In this document: one piece after another, positions 26,509-35,416 of the stretch
Layout of the letters: each line of letters opens with the position of its first letter
How positions within the stretch are numbered: the stretch's first letter is position 1
NCBI RefSeq assembly: GCF_015240255.1
Contig: NZ_CP061205.1
Location: forward strand, 3,334,501-3,398,500
DNA: 64,000 nt
Direction: 5' to 3'
Origin: Kordiimonas pumila
GTDB lineage: Bacteria; Pseudomonadota; Alphaproteobacteria; Sphingomonadales; Kordiimonadaceae
Notes under the pieces: model-generated
What the model was told of the DNA's origin: nothing
Seen by the model: only the letters and a program-made list of their open reading frames with translations
The model's database searches: none
Program-made: the position numbers and the translations under genes

Positions 26509-27381
26509 TTAAGGCTTTGTGTTAAACACCAAGCTGCTCTCAATAACCAGAACAGTATCTTTCTTGTCTTTATAGGCATCGAACTCAGTAGTTTTTCCTT
26601 CAAGCCCAATACTAACACGCCAAGGCCCAGCGACTGGTATACGGAACTCGCCCACACCATTTACTAACGGAGAAGCAAGGCCCCATGTATCGCCAAAACT
26701 TGCGTTATAGGCAACAATCTGGGTTTCTTTTAAAAGAGGTTCACCGTTCATCAGCACCTTAAAGCGTACCTTGTCACCCGGTTTCGCTTTTTGCAGATCA
26801 GACAAGGGCACAACCTCCAGCGGCAAGCCAATCGGGGCTGGCATAGTCCATTCACCTGCGGTAAAGACGCCCTTCGCCAACAACACATTATAGCCTTCGC
26901 CCGTTACTTTCGCGCCCTTTGGCAGCTTGTCTATCGCAGTGTTAATAAAAACAGAGTTTCCTTCCTTGCCTTCATACACTTGCACATGGGTGACATGTGT
27001 TTTAGCCACAATCTGGTAGGTGCCTTGTTCTGCATCAGCATTGGTCACAAACTTACGTCTGCCGGTATCTATTTCAGCTTGAAAAGTCATACCTGAAGAC
27101 AGAGTTTGTTTTTTCTGAGTAACCGGTTCAGGCGCGCCGAGAGGTGTGCGCTTGCCACTAGGGTCAACAACAGTATAGTCTTCAATGGTAACTGGCCACC
27201 AGTCAGGTGTTAACAATTCACTGCCTGACGACATTGAATCGCCGTATCCAAGGGATGCAATAACCTGCCTGTCAAATTCAGGAACCACATTGATCCAAAG
27301 TAGGTTATGGGCGTTTGCGGGCCCCGCAAGCAACGCTAAAGCACTCATTCCAGCAAACAGCGATTTATATCCGAATTTCAT
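26509..27381 (-). CDS. Exported DUF4198-like protein
   Basis: The protein has 290 residues from ATG 27381, chosen for its GGAGAGGG site; an upstream in-frame start adds only MERAE-type residues. A signal peptide ends near ANAHN, so the mature protein begins with a histidine as many DUF4198/metal-handling proteins do. The body is beta-rich, with repeated sandwich-like stretches (KVRFKVLMNGEPLLKETQIVAYNA, FRIPVAGPWRVSIGLEGK). DUF4198 proteins often accompany TonB receptors for metals (CbtA/NikM-like), so a periplasmic ligand- or metal-binding role is plausible. It lies between the permease operon and the receptor and has its own ACCCAT promoter. Confidence 0.75.
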   Translation of the reverse strand: MKFGYKSLFAGMSALALLAGPANAHNLLWINVVPEFDRQVIASLGYGDSMSSGSELLTPDWWPVTIEDYTVVDPSGKRTPLGAPEPVTQKKQTLSSGMTFQAEIDTGRRKFVTNADAEQGTYQIVAKTHVTHVQVYEGKEGNSVFINTAIDKLPKGAKVTGEGYNVLLAKGVFTAGEWTMPAPIGLPLEVVPLSDLQKAKPGDKVRFKVLMNGEPLLKETQIVAYNASFGDTWGLASPLVNGVGEFRIPVAGPWRVSIGLEGKTTEFDAYKDKKDTVLVIESSLVFNTKP

Positions 27382-27443
27382 TTCAGCCCTCTCCATATAT
27401 TATGTTTATTGCCTTAGTCACAACGGTTAATCATCATGCCTTG

Positions 27444-27506
27444 ATGGTATGCATGAAGAGCCATGCCCCCAACAGTTATGATGGGTATATTCTACCGAAT
27501 ATGGGT
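27444..27506 (-). promoter_or_regulatory. Shared-regulon promoter B (DUF4198 gene)
   Basis: On the minus strand, ACCCAT (27506-27501), 14 bases, ACCCAT (27486-27481), 8 bases, TTGGGG as -35, 17 bases, TACCAT as -10 (27449-27444). The repeat overlaps the last codons of the upstream permease gene. Layout matches promoter A base for base in spacing. Confidence 0.65.
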
Positions 27507-28784
27507 GACATCTGGCTGAGGGGACCATTTACGCAGGATCATATGCAATACAACTGCAACCAGTGTTGCATCTAAGGCTGGCGCTGTTGTTAAGGCGATA
27601 ACATCATACATGCCTGCAAGCCCAACTGCGGCTGAAACCAGCCATGTTACGATACTACGCCACCTGACAGACGGGCCTTCTGTCAGGTTTTTTGCGTCGT
27701 AACCGTTTCCAAATACCGTGAAGTTGTCGATCACATAAATTGCTGCGATTGGTGGAATAATAACGCCTAATAACAACAAGAAAGGCACAAAGGATTCCAC
27801 TATACCCACAACAGCCATAATGCCGCCAATTAACGCCCCAACAATCGTAAAGACCCACGGCTTAATAGACCGTATAGTCGCGGCCAAACTGAGGCTGTAG
27901 GAATACAGGTTTACAGAGTTTGCAGTCCATGTTGAAAACACCAGAATAACAAGCGCAGGAAGCCCAAGGCCAAACCCGGTTATAATATTCATAATATCCA
28001 CATCGTCTGTTGCCATGGTTGGCACTGCCGCCAAAAGAACTAAAAGCGGCGTCGCTATAGGGAACGACAGCAACATACCAATAACAGCTTGCTTATTTGT
28101 AGTAATAAACCGCGACAGATCAGGCATCGCCGCCACCGTTAGAAGGTTCCCCCCCACGATTGTTGACAACGCAACACCAAATGTCATCGCAACAGGCGGG
28201 GTTGGGTCAGTCATAACCACACCAAATTTTTGAATACTCATCACAAAAACAGTTATGAAAATACCCAATAATATCGGGATGGCCCACAGGGCTAATTTAT
28301 TAATAGCCTTAAAGCCAAAAATTGTGGTGATGGCCATAAGCAGGCTACCTGCCATTACAATGACACCAAACGGCCCCGCTATGTGATATAATTCTCTAAT
28401 AGCAGCAACCATGGCGCTGCCAAAAAACGACGCATTCACACCAAACCAGCCCAAGTGTATGATAGCCAGCATAATATTAACAACAACCGCACCTTTCAGG
28501 CCGAAAGAATGTTGCACCAAGAGGTATGTGGAAAGGCGGGAACGAACACTTGCAATAGCAGTAAGTGACCCCATTATACATAAAATAACGCCGCCCAGAA
28601 AAGCACAGAAAAGCGCATCTTTTAACCCTAAAGCGCTCCCCACCTGAGCACCATTTAAAAACGTCGCCAAGCCAACATTGATACCAATAATAATAGCCGC
28701 CACGCGCCAGCCACTAATAGTTTGCTCTTCTGGGACAGTAGAAACTGAATAATCTTCAATTGTATCTGTTTCACTGAGCATCAT
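27492..28784 (-). CDS. NCS1-family permease (cytosine/purine/hydantoin type)
   Basis: The protein has 430 residues from ATG 28784, with a GGAAAGG site; it overlaps the end of the DUF917 gene by 14 bases. About 12 hydrophobic helices begin SGWRVAAIIIGINVGLATFLNGAQVGSALGL, the CodB/NCS1 opening helix, and LATYLLVQHSFGLKGAVVVNIM (as STYLLVQHSFGLK here) matches the family's substrate-site region. NCS1 permeases symport nucleobases, allantoin or hydantoins with Na+ or H+. Its place as third gene after hydantoinase/oxoprolinase and DUF917 genes points to uptake of the compound those enzymes process. Confidence 0.88.
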   Translation of the reverse strand: MMLSETDTIEDYSVSTVPEEQTISGWRVAAIIIGINVGLATFLNGAQVGSALGLKDALFCAFLGGVILCIMGSLTAIASVRSRLSTYLLVQHSFGLKGAVVVNIMLAIIHLGWFGVNASFFGSAMVAAIRELYHIAGPFGVIVMAGSLLMAITTIFGFKAINKLALWAIPILLGIFITVFVMSIQKFGVVMTDPTPPVAMTFGVALSTIVGGNLLTVAAMPDLSRFITTNKQAVIGMLLSFPIATPLLVLLAAVPTMATDDVDIMNIITGFGLGLPALVILVFSTWTANSVNLYSYSLSLAATIRSIKPWVFTIVGALIGGIMAVVGIVESFVPFLLLLGVIIPPIAAIYVIDNFTVFGNGYDAKNLTEGPSVRWRSIVTWLVSAAVGLAGMYDVIALTTAPALDATLVAVVLHMILRKWSPQPDVTHIR

Positions 28785-29919
28785 TAGAGCCTTTCCAGCC
28801 ATTCAAGGCCTCTATAGATCTATACCTATCAGACATGCCAAAAGCTTTCGGCCCCATAATTTCAAGAGCTTCCGGTGTCCTCAAGACACTGGGTGCACTT
28901 ACACCCACTACTTTCACCCGCTGCCCGTACTTAATTTGCTCAGTCGTTATTGTATGCGCCGTTTCTCTATCCATCACTGAAATAATATCAGGAACCGTTG
29001 CATATATTTTATCGCCCACACGGGCGATCAGATTTTCGTTTTGGAATTCTATTTCCATCTGGTTTTTACCGGCAAAATCTTCAATCAATAAATGCCCAAC
29101 AGAAAAACCCTGTTTTGTCTCTCGTTTCACATCCATAATTTTACCGTCGAACAGAATGCCAGCGGCACCATAATGCGGAAAGGAGCGCATGACATCGAGC
29201 AATGCCTCAAACGGGTCTGCGCCCTTTTCTTTGGCTTCCCGAATACTGCGGCCAATTTCTACAGCGATTGACAGCGTTCCGTGAATAGCATGGTCTTTTA
29301 CCTGTTTCCCGCTTTGAACATATTCAAACAAATGGCATATACCACCCAGTGATACCGCCGCGGCGCGTGCAACACGCTCTTCTGTGATATTATCGACCGC
29401 ACCGATCACAAAAGAGTTCCCTTTGGCATCTGTCAGCACAGCGGGGCTTGCAGAAACACCGTGCACATTAAAGATAACCATTTGAGATTCAGGAAATGCC
29501 CGCCCCATGCCGTCGCAGTCCACAACAGGCAACCCTGTTTTAACGGCAAGAATAAGCGGAGCCAAACCATTGCTGCCGCCAATTTCCACAGGGAAAACCG
29601 CATTCACTTCCCGGCCCATTATTTCTTCCAGCATTTCAAGGCCTGCAAGAGCTTCCGTGCCACTTGGCAACTTTTCCAGCGACACCGTAGGGGCACCAAG
29701 CCAGCCGCACGGCGCAACCAGATCTTTATCAGAAAGTTTGCTCGCAGGTATCAAATCAATATGAAAATCTGGGCCCTTTTTCTCAATTAATATGGAGAGC
29801 TCAAGCAAAGCATAATGGGGGTCACCGCCACCGCCTGACCCTAAAAATGCACACCCAACAGCAAGGTCATTAAGAGCTTGCTGGTTAAGTGTTACCGGTT
29901 TTAAATCACTCTCAAACAT
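28771..29919 (-). CDS. DUF917 family protein
   Basis: The 382-residue protein has the family opening LAVGCAFLGSGGGGDPHYA, PCGWLGAPTVSLEKLPSG, and the EIGGSNGLAPLILAVKTGLPVVDCDGMGRAFPESQM block. DUF917 proteins are almost always paired with hydantoinase/oxoprolinase proteins and are thought to form a complex with them; a relative is the S-methylthiohydantoin desulfurase. Here the partner gene is 3 bases upstream and the permease overlaps downstream, a tight three-gene operon. Its own catalytic chemistry is not established. Confidence 0.9.
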   Translation of the reverse strand: MFESDLKPVTLNQQALNDLAVGCAFLGSGGGGDPHYALLELSILIEKKGPDFHIDLIPASKLSDKDLVAPCGWLGAPTVSLEKLPSGTEALAGLEMLEEIMGREVNAVFPVEIGGSNGLAPLILAVKTGLPVVDCDGMGRAFPESQMVIFNVHGVSASPAVLTDAKGNSFVIGAVDNITEERVARAAAVSLGGICHLFEYVQSGKQVKDHAIHGTLSIAVEIGRSIREAKEKGADPFEALLDVMRSFPHYGAAGILFDGKIMDVKRETKQGFSVGHLLIEDFAGKNQMEIEFQNENLIARVGDKIYATVPDIISVMDRETAHTITTEQIKYGQRVKVVGVSAPSVLRTPEALEIMGPKAFGMSDRYRSIEALNGWKGSNDAQ

Positions 29920-29922
29920 AGC

Positions 29923-31521
29923 TCACGCATTCTTTCCAACATTTTTCCCAAGAGCTAGATCACCCACAGCTTTGACACGCAGTTGCGCTGTGTTTCCTGG
30001 CATGTAACTTAGAAAAACTTCGTCCACATCAATAATACTTATGGTTTTAGGGTCAGCCCCGGCATGCACCACTTTCTTAACTGCCGTTTCCTGCAAGGAA
30101 CGCATAGCCTCCTCACGCGGTACAGTATCATACGATACAATGCTCTCGGCTTCACCGCCCACTTGGGCAATGGCAGCGCCTACCGCATTTGCAACTGATG
30201 CATGCTCAGGCCTAATAACAGTTGAGGCCCCCATAAGGTTTTCACCAACAAGCACACTGCCGCCGCCTACAAGGATCACCGGCACTTTACCTTGGGCGGT
30301 TTTCATACGGTCCAGCCCATCTTCCATCATCTTCTGGAATTGCCGCAGCAAGCCTTTAACCACCACCGGGTTCATTTTAGGCAATAAGGATGCATCACCA
30401 AAAGACGCCAGCCCCCCGGCCACCGCAATATCGCTTGCAGTCAAAACAGTGCCGCCAAACAAATAGCTATCTGAATTAAGGCGGTAGCCAACAGAATCAG
30501 GACCAACAGTGAAGCTATCCACCGCTAAACTATCTTTGTCGTATGCGTCAGGCTCAAGGTGAATACGTGTGCCGCCGCCAAGCCCAATAGCTAGAATATC
30601 TGGCATACGGAAATTTGTACGCACGCCTCCAATATCAACCGCGACAGACGATTCCCGAGGGAAACCATGTGTCAGGGCCCCAATGTCTGTTGTTGTGCCC
30701 CCAATATCCATAACCAACGCATCTTTCAAACCTGTCAGGAAAGCCCCGCCGCGCATGCTGTTTGTTGGCCCAGAGCCAAATGTTAAAACAGGGTAACGCG
30801 CAGCATATGACGCAGAAATAAGCGTGCCATCATTCTGGCTTATATAGAACGGCGCAACAATACCCAGTTTATCCAGTGCGCGCTTGAAAGACGTAATGAC
30901 ATGCCCCGCCATATCGACAAGCGATGCGTTCATAATGGTCGCATTCTCTCTTTCTAGAAAACCTGACCGACCAAAAGAAGCAGACACTGTTACCGCAATA
31001 TCAGGTGCTTCTTCCTTAAATATAGCAACGGTTTTTGCCTCCATAGCCGGGTTTATTAAGCCAAAAGTGCAAGAGACTGCCGCTGTTCGAAGCCCGGCAT
31101 CCCGTATTTTTTTTACAGCACGGCGCACTTTCTCTTCATTAAAGGGGGTAAGTTCACTGCCATCATATTCATAGCCACCGGGCAATAGAAACACCGTCTC
31201 CCCCATGTGTGTGCGGAGATCCGACGGCCAACCGCTCATCGGCGGCAGGGCTTCGCTTGCCGGGCTACCCAGCCTTATTATACCAACTTCCAACAGGCCA
31301 CGTCGTTCCACGAGGGCATTTGTAAAATGGGTCGTTCCAATCATGACACATTCAAGTGCTGAGCGGTCAACATTGGCGTTTTTGAGGACAGCTTCTATAA
31401 CTTCTATAATACCATCAGTAACATCAGCTGTCGTTGGGCTTTTAGCCCATGACAAAACTGTTTTACCCTCAAGAAGTACAGCATCTGTATTTGTGCCTCC
31501 TACATCAATACCCAGTCGCAT
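29923..31521 (-). CDS. Hydantoinase/oxoprolinase family ATPase
   Basis: The protein has 532 residues from ATG 31521; a TTG at 31527 is an alternative start. LGIDVGGTNTDAVLLEG is the phosphate-1 loop of the ASKHA fold, IGTTHFTNALVERR follows, VMDIGGTTTDIGALTHG is the phosphate-2 region, and VILVGGGSVLVGENLMGA the adenosine motif. Members use ATP to open lactam, hydantoin or oxoproline rings. It is the single-chain (HyuA-like) type with no HyuB partner; DUF917 fills the partner slot. It heads the operon behind the ACCCAT promoter C. Confidence 0.92.
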   Translation of the reverse strand: MRLGIDVGGTNTDAVLLEGKTVLSWAKSPTTADVTDGIIEVIEAVLKNANVDRSALECVMIGTTHFTNALVERRGLLEVGIIRLGSPASEALPPMSGWPSDLRTHMGETVFLLPGGYEYDGSELTPFNEEKVRRAVKKIRDAGLRTAAVSCTFGLINPAMEAKTVAIFKEEAPDIAVTVSASFGRSGFLERENATIMNASLVDMAGHVITSFKRALDKLGIVAPFYISQNDGTLISASYAARYPVLTFGSGPTNSMRGGAFLTGLKDALVMDIGGTTTDIGALTHGFPRESSVAVDIGGVRTNFRMPDILAIGLGGGTRIHLEPDAYDKDSLAVDSFTVGPDSVGYRLNSDSYLFGGTVLTASDIAVAGGLASFGDASLLPKMNPVVVKGLLRQFQKMMEDGLDRMKTAQGKVPVILVGGGSVLVGENLMGASTVIRPEHASVANAVGAAIAQVGGEAESIVSYDTVPREEAMRSLQETAVKKVVHAGADPKTISIIDVDEVFLSYMPGNTAQLRVKAVGDLALGKNVGKNA

Positions 31522-31561
31522 AGGCAATTATCTCACTTCACATACATATTTATCTGCATGA

Positions 31562-31625
31562 ATTGTACGCAGTGAGCACACCGGAACGCGACACCCCAAA
31601 TGGGTCTTTGTTAGCTATGATGGGT
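31562..31625 (-). promoter_or_regulatory. Shared-regulon promoter C (hydantoinase operon)
   Basis: On the minus strand, ACCCAT (31625-31620), 14 bases, ACCCAT (31605-31600), then 32 bases to a TACAAT -10 (31567-31562). The -35 position is weak (no TTG at 17 bases), which suits an activator-dependent promoter. The start codon is about 40 bases below the -10. Confidence 0.65.
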
Positions 31626-31692
31626 AGATAAGCAAATATTTTGGGTAATCTGTTATCTTTTACAAGATTCCAGCCTACGCTGAGCACACCGG
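31573..31692. repeat. Imperfect duplication inside the divergent promoter region
   Basis: TGAGCACACCGG occurs at 31573-31584 and 31681-31692, preceded in both by a TACGC block. A TGGGGTG stretch (minus strand) also recurs beside each, so about 30 bases look duplicated at a 108-base distance. One copy covers the spacer of promoter C. The whole gap 31522-31969 (448 bases) otherwise holds only a minus-strand frame (31550-31798) without ribosome site or recognised family. Confidence 0.5.
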
Positions 31693-31969
31693 GGCACCCC
31701 ACTATAGTCTCTTCATAAGCCAGTAAATTAATAGCCTCGCTTACTACATATCCTACTGGGTTTTCACCGACCTGACCGCTAATAACAGCACGCACCAATA
31801 CCCTTGTTGAATAGCCTCAATGACTATTTTGTCTTTGATTACACGGCCTTTTCTTGGGATATCAAATACTCCACGTTCCACCGCTGAACGGGTGAGGAAC
31901 ACCGTTACTTTTAATACGGCAGTTAAACGTGCCTCTACAACAAAGGGGCCTTTGAGTATTGAGGAAATT

Positions 31970-33259
31970 ATGAAAAAGTCTATATACGCGAAAACAGGTT
32001 TTACTCTTTTTGCGCTCTTTTTTGCCTCAGTACTGGCTTTTCTGGACCGGCAACTTCTCAATATTCTTGTCAGGCCCATACGCACTGATATTGGTATCAG
32101 CGATGTAGAATTCAGCTTACTGCAAGGTATTGCTTTTGCTCTGGTATATTCGGTGGCAGCCTTTCCTATGGCATATCTGGCTGACCGGTTTAGCCGTAAA
32201 AAAGTGATACTCATCAGTATATTAGCATGGAGTGTGATGACTGTTGCCTTTGGTTTGGCCAGCAGTTTCTCAATGCTTCTACTTGCTCGCATTGGCCTTG
32301 CGCTCGGCGAGGCAGGGCTTTCCCCGGCCTCCATTTCAATTCTGCGGCAAATCTACCCGCCAGAGCGGCAATCCTTTGCGGTCGCCATACTTACAATCAG
32401 CGTTTATATTGGTGGTGGTATTTCCATGACAATTGGCGGGCCTGCCCTTGCCGCTCTTGAAACGCATGCAGAGGCTATCCCCTTTGGACTTGCCCCTTGG
32501 AGGGTTCTCTTCATTGGCTGCGGCATTCTTGGTGCCCTTGGCTTGGCGTTTCTTACCCTTATGCCGGAATATAAACACGCGCCGCAAGCGCAGGGCAAAA
32601 CCTCCCTGAGCGCATTTTTCAAACTACTCAAGCTAAAACGGGCCAGGGCACTTGCCTATCTTGCCGCCATTACCGGCCTGAGCGCTCTTTTATATGCTGT
32701 CATGGCGTGGACACCTGCCATGTTTATGCGCTCTCATGGCTGGAGCGAACAACAAACAGGGCTTGCATACGGTATCGCCTTTATAACAGGCGGCGTCATT
32801 GGGGCGCTTGGCGGCGGCAAGCTGGTCGGGCGGCTGGTAAAGCATGGGCCAGACAACGCCACAGTTATTGTCATTCGCTACGCTGCAATTTTACTTGGTG
32901 TATCGACCATTCTCTCTGCTGTAGTTTCCAGTGGATATACAGCACTTATATTTGCAAGCACCGCCATGGTCGGCGTTGGCACAGCCATTTCCCTTGGGGC
33001 CTTTGGCTTTCAAGCTTTATTCCCGCAACAATTTAGTGCACGCGCTGTTGCTATATATTTATTGATACCCGGCACACTGGGTGCCTCTTTGGGCCCAAGC
33101 TCTATACCTGTTATCGAACAGTTTCTGGCGCATGAAAAAGGCACAGGCATGGCACTTGCCGTCTTTGCCGGGATGATGGCACTCTGGTCTACCTTCTGGC
33201 TTAGCGCGTTCCTTCGGTTTCCCCATGTTGCCCATGAAGATACGATTTCAGAGGCATGA
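31970..33259 (+). CDS. MFS transporter
   Basis: The protein has 429 residues from the ATG at 31970, which has an ideal GAGGAAATT site; the open frame back to 31820 is not needed. FLDRQLLNILVRPIRTDIGIS and AYLADRFSRKKVI are the helix-1 and loop-2/3 signatures shared with the MFS gene at 7505, so both belong to the same anion/aromatic-acid-like branch. About 12 helices. It is divergent from the hydantoinase operon and 104 bases before the gamma-glutamyltransferase-like gene, perhaps carrying its product or substrate. Confidence 0.9.
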   Translation: MKKSIYAKTGFTLFALFFASVLAFLDRQLLNILVRPIRTDIGISDVEFSLLQGIAFALVYSVAAFPMAYLADRFSRKKVILISILAWSVMTVAFGLASSFSMLLLARIGLALGEAGLSPASISILRQIYPPERQSFAVAILTISVYIGGGISMTIGGPALAALETHAEAIPFGLAPWRVLFIGCGILGALGLAFLTLMPEYKHAPQAQGKTSLSAFFKLLKLKRARALAYLAAITGLSALLYAVMAWTPAMFMRSHGWSEQQTGLAYGIAFITGGVIGALGGGKLVGRLVKHGPDNATVIVIRYAAILLGVSTILSAVVSSGYTALIFASTAMVGVGTAISLGAFGFQALFPQQFSARAVAIYLLIPGTLGASLGPSSIPVIEQFLAHEKGTGMALAVFAGMMALWSTFWLSAFLRFPHVAHEDTISEA

Positions 33260-33363
33260 AATTTTTGAATATTGCACATGAGCATAAGGTCTTTGCATTG
33301 CTCTTCAGCCACTCGCTATAGCCATACATAAATACCACCTGCCACGTTTAGGAGCATATAAAA

Positions 33364-35187
33364 ATGGATCATTTCACCACCCGGCCTGAACTTTGTGGCA
33401 CGTTTGGTGCTGTGGCTTCTACACACTGGATAGCAAGTGCTGTAGCCATGCGGATACTGGAAGCTGGCGGTAACGCGTTCGATGCTGGCGCATGCGCGGG
33501 TTTTGTGTTGCAAATTGTTGAACCCCACCTCAATGGTCCCGGCGGCGATGTGCCCATTCTTGTTACCCGCGCAAACGATACAGGGCCAACCGTCATATGC
33601 GGTCAAGGCCCAGCCCCTGCAGCGGCAACAATTGAACACTTTCAAAACCTTGGGCTTGATCTTATTCCCGGCACAGGCCTTCTTGCCCCGTGCGTACCGG
33701 GTGCCTTTGGTGCATGGCTTACTATGCTACGCGATTATGGCACTGTATCTGTGCGCGACGTTTTGGAACCCGCCATTTATTACGCCAACAACGGCCATCC
33801 AATATTAAAAAATGCAGTCAACACCATCAACTCAGTTAAGGAGCTTTTCCAAAATGAATGGAAAACGTCCTCGGCAACATTTCTGCCGAATGGCTCTGCA
33901 CCTGAGCCTGGGAGCCTTTTCACTAACAAGCCTCTCGGCGCTTTTTATGAGCGTGTCATCAAGCACGCAGAAAGTGTGAGTGGTTCCCGCGAGAAACAAA
34001 TCCAAGCCGCGATAGATTATTGGTACAAGGGCGAAGCCGCAGAAGTGATTGAACGCTTTTGCACGGAAACCGAGGCCCTTGATGTCAGCGGTCAGCGTCA
34101 CCGCGGCCTTTTAACCGCTGACGACTTGAACAACTGGTCTCCTCCCCTTGAAAAGGCAACATCTGTCACACACGGCGAATATTCACTTTTTAAATGCGGT
34201 GCGTGGAGCCAAGGCCCTGCTCTCTTGCAGGCCGTGCAGATCTTGCAAGGGTCTGGCATAGCCGATTATGCACCAGAAAGTGCCGATTATGTGCACCTAG
34301 TAACGGAAACAATCAAGCTTGTGATGGCAGACCGTGACGCATGGTACGGCGACGAAATAGACGTACCCATGGAGACGCTGCTAAGTAAGGATTATGCCAA
34401 TATGCGCCGCAGTTTCATTGGTGACACTGCATCTCTTGAAATACGGCCCGGCACCCTAAATAGTACAGCGCCAAAACTACCACCTGTTCACCCCAAAGGG
34501 GCACAAGGGGCACCGTCTGCCATTGCAGGTGGCGGCGAGCCGACAATGGCGCAGAACACAGCTACAACAAGCCTGCCTCTTAACAAATTCCAACGCGGCG
34601 ATACCTGTCATATTGATGTGGTAGACCGTTGGGGTAACATGGTTTCTGCCACACCATCTGGTGGCTGGTTACAATCAAACCCCCTTATTCCAGAGCTTGG
34701 GTTTGCCCTTGGCACCCGTATGCAAATGTTCTGGTTACAGCCTGGACTTCCTAACTCGTTAAAGCCGGGCAAACGACCCCGCACAACCCTGACACCGTCC
34801 ATGGCATTCAAAGATGGCAAACCCTATCTGGCCTTTGGTACACCGGGCGGAGATCAGCAAGAGCAATGGTCACTGCAATTGTGGCTGAACCATATTGTTC
34901 ACGGTCGCCCCTTGCAGCAAGCAATCGAGACACCCGCCTTCCATACCGATCATATGATCGCAAGCTTCTGGCCGCGTGAAGCGTCCCTTGGTTCTTTAAT
35001 CATGGAAGAGCGCTACGATAGTGCAACAATATCAGAACTGCAAAAACGCGGGCATCATATCACCGTTGGTGCGCCTTGGTCAGAAGGCAGGCTCTCTGCT
35101 TGCTCCTATGAAAGTGGTGCAGGTGGCACACTCTTACGGGCAGGCGCCAACCCACGCGGCATGCAGGGCTATGCGATTGTCAGATAA
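33364..35187 (+). CDS. Gamma-glutamyltransferase family Ntn-hydrolase
   Basis: The 607-residue protein opens with STHWIASAVAMRILEAGGNAFDAGACAGFVLQIVEPHLNGPGGD, the large-subunit pattern. Self-cleavage is expected before the Thr of GDTCHIDVVDRWGNMVSATPSGGW, which aligns with the Thr-Thr-His nucleophile motif of E. coli GGT; the second Thr is Cys here. The small subunit ends with LQQAIETPAFHTD and RGMQGYAIVR. There is no signal peptide, unlike periplasmic GGTs, so a cytoplasmic amidase/acylase role is likely. It is followed by a strong terminator. Confidence 0.9.
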   Translation: MDHFTTRPELCGTFGAVASTHWIASAVAMRILEAGGNAFDAGACAGFVLQIVEPHLNGPGGDVPILVTRANDTGPTVICGQGPAPAAATIEHFQNLGLDLIPGTGLLAPCVPGAFGAWLTMLRDYGTVSVRDVLEPAIYYANNGHPILKNAVNTINSVKELFQNEWKTSSATFLPNGSAPEPGSLFTNKPLGAFYERVIKHAESVSGSREKQIQAAIDYWYKGEAAEVIERFCTETEALDVSGQRHRGLLTADDLNNWSPPLEKATSVTHGEYSLFKCGAWSQGPALLQAVQILQGSGIADYAPESADYVHLVTETIKLVMADRDAWYGDEIDVPMETLLSKDYANMRRSFIGDTASLEIRPGTLNSTAPKLPPVHPKGAQGAPSAIAGGGEPTMAQNTATTSLPLNKFQRGDTCHIDVVDRWGNMVSATPSGGWLQSNPLIPELGFALGTRMQMFWLQPGLPNSLKPGKRPRTTLTPSMAFKDGKPYLAFGTPGGDQQEQWSLQLWLNHIVHGRPLQQAIETPAFHTDHMIASFWPREASLGSLIMEERYDSATISELQKRGHHITVGAPWSEGRLSACSYESGAGGTLLRAGANPRGMQGYAIVR

Positions 35188-35218
35188 GTAACCACATACT
35201 ATGTTTCCCAATACACCT

Positions 35219-35253
35219 AAGGCCAGTACATTTTGTACTGGCCTTCTTTTTTT
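35219..35253 (+). terminator. Rho-independent terminator of the GGT-like gene
   Basis: A stem AAGGCCAGTACA / TGTACTGGCCTT with a 3-base loop is followed by an eight-or-more T-run, 32 bases after the stop. Confidence 0.92.
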
Positions 35254-35359
35254 ACCGCTGGTGCTTCAGCATATAGACCACTGTCTTATAAAAGCCCCCC
35301 TCTGCATCTATTTGGCTTCCTCAAGCCTAATGTTTTGCCTGTTCATACTTCACGCACAT

Positions 35360-35387
35360 AAAGGCCACCTATAGCTAGGCGGCCTTT
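35360..35387 (-). terminator. Hairpin after the fourth TonB receptor
   Basis: AAAGGCC-A-CCTA pairs with TAGG-C-GGCCTTT around a TAGC loop, one mismatch in 12 bp, 30 bases beyond the receptor stop. The minus-strand tail lacks a clean T-run, so termination efficiency is uncertain. Confidence 0.55.
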
Positions 35388-35416
35388 ATTGTAGCGTTTT
35401 ATACCTATTCTAGGTT

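Noticed and set aside
26245-26667. A 140-residue plus-strand frame across the gap between the TonB receptor and the DUF4198 gene
   Set aside because: It overlaps promoter A and the end of the DUF4198 gene on the opposite strand and has no recognisable fold or ribosome site.
31550-31798. An 82-residue minus-strand frame in the hydantoinase/MFS promoter region
   Set aside because: It starts only at TTG right after a stop, has no Shine-Dalgarno, matches no family that I recognise, and overlaps promoter elements.
31753-32334. A 193-residue minus-strand frame opposite the start of the MFS gene
   Set aside because: Most of it is antisense to the MFS coding sequence; no motif is visible.
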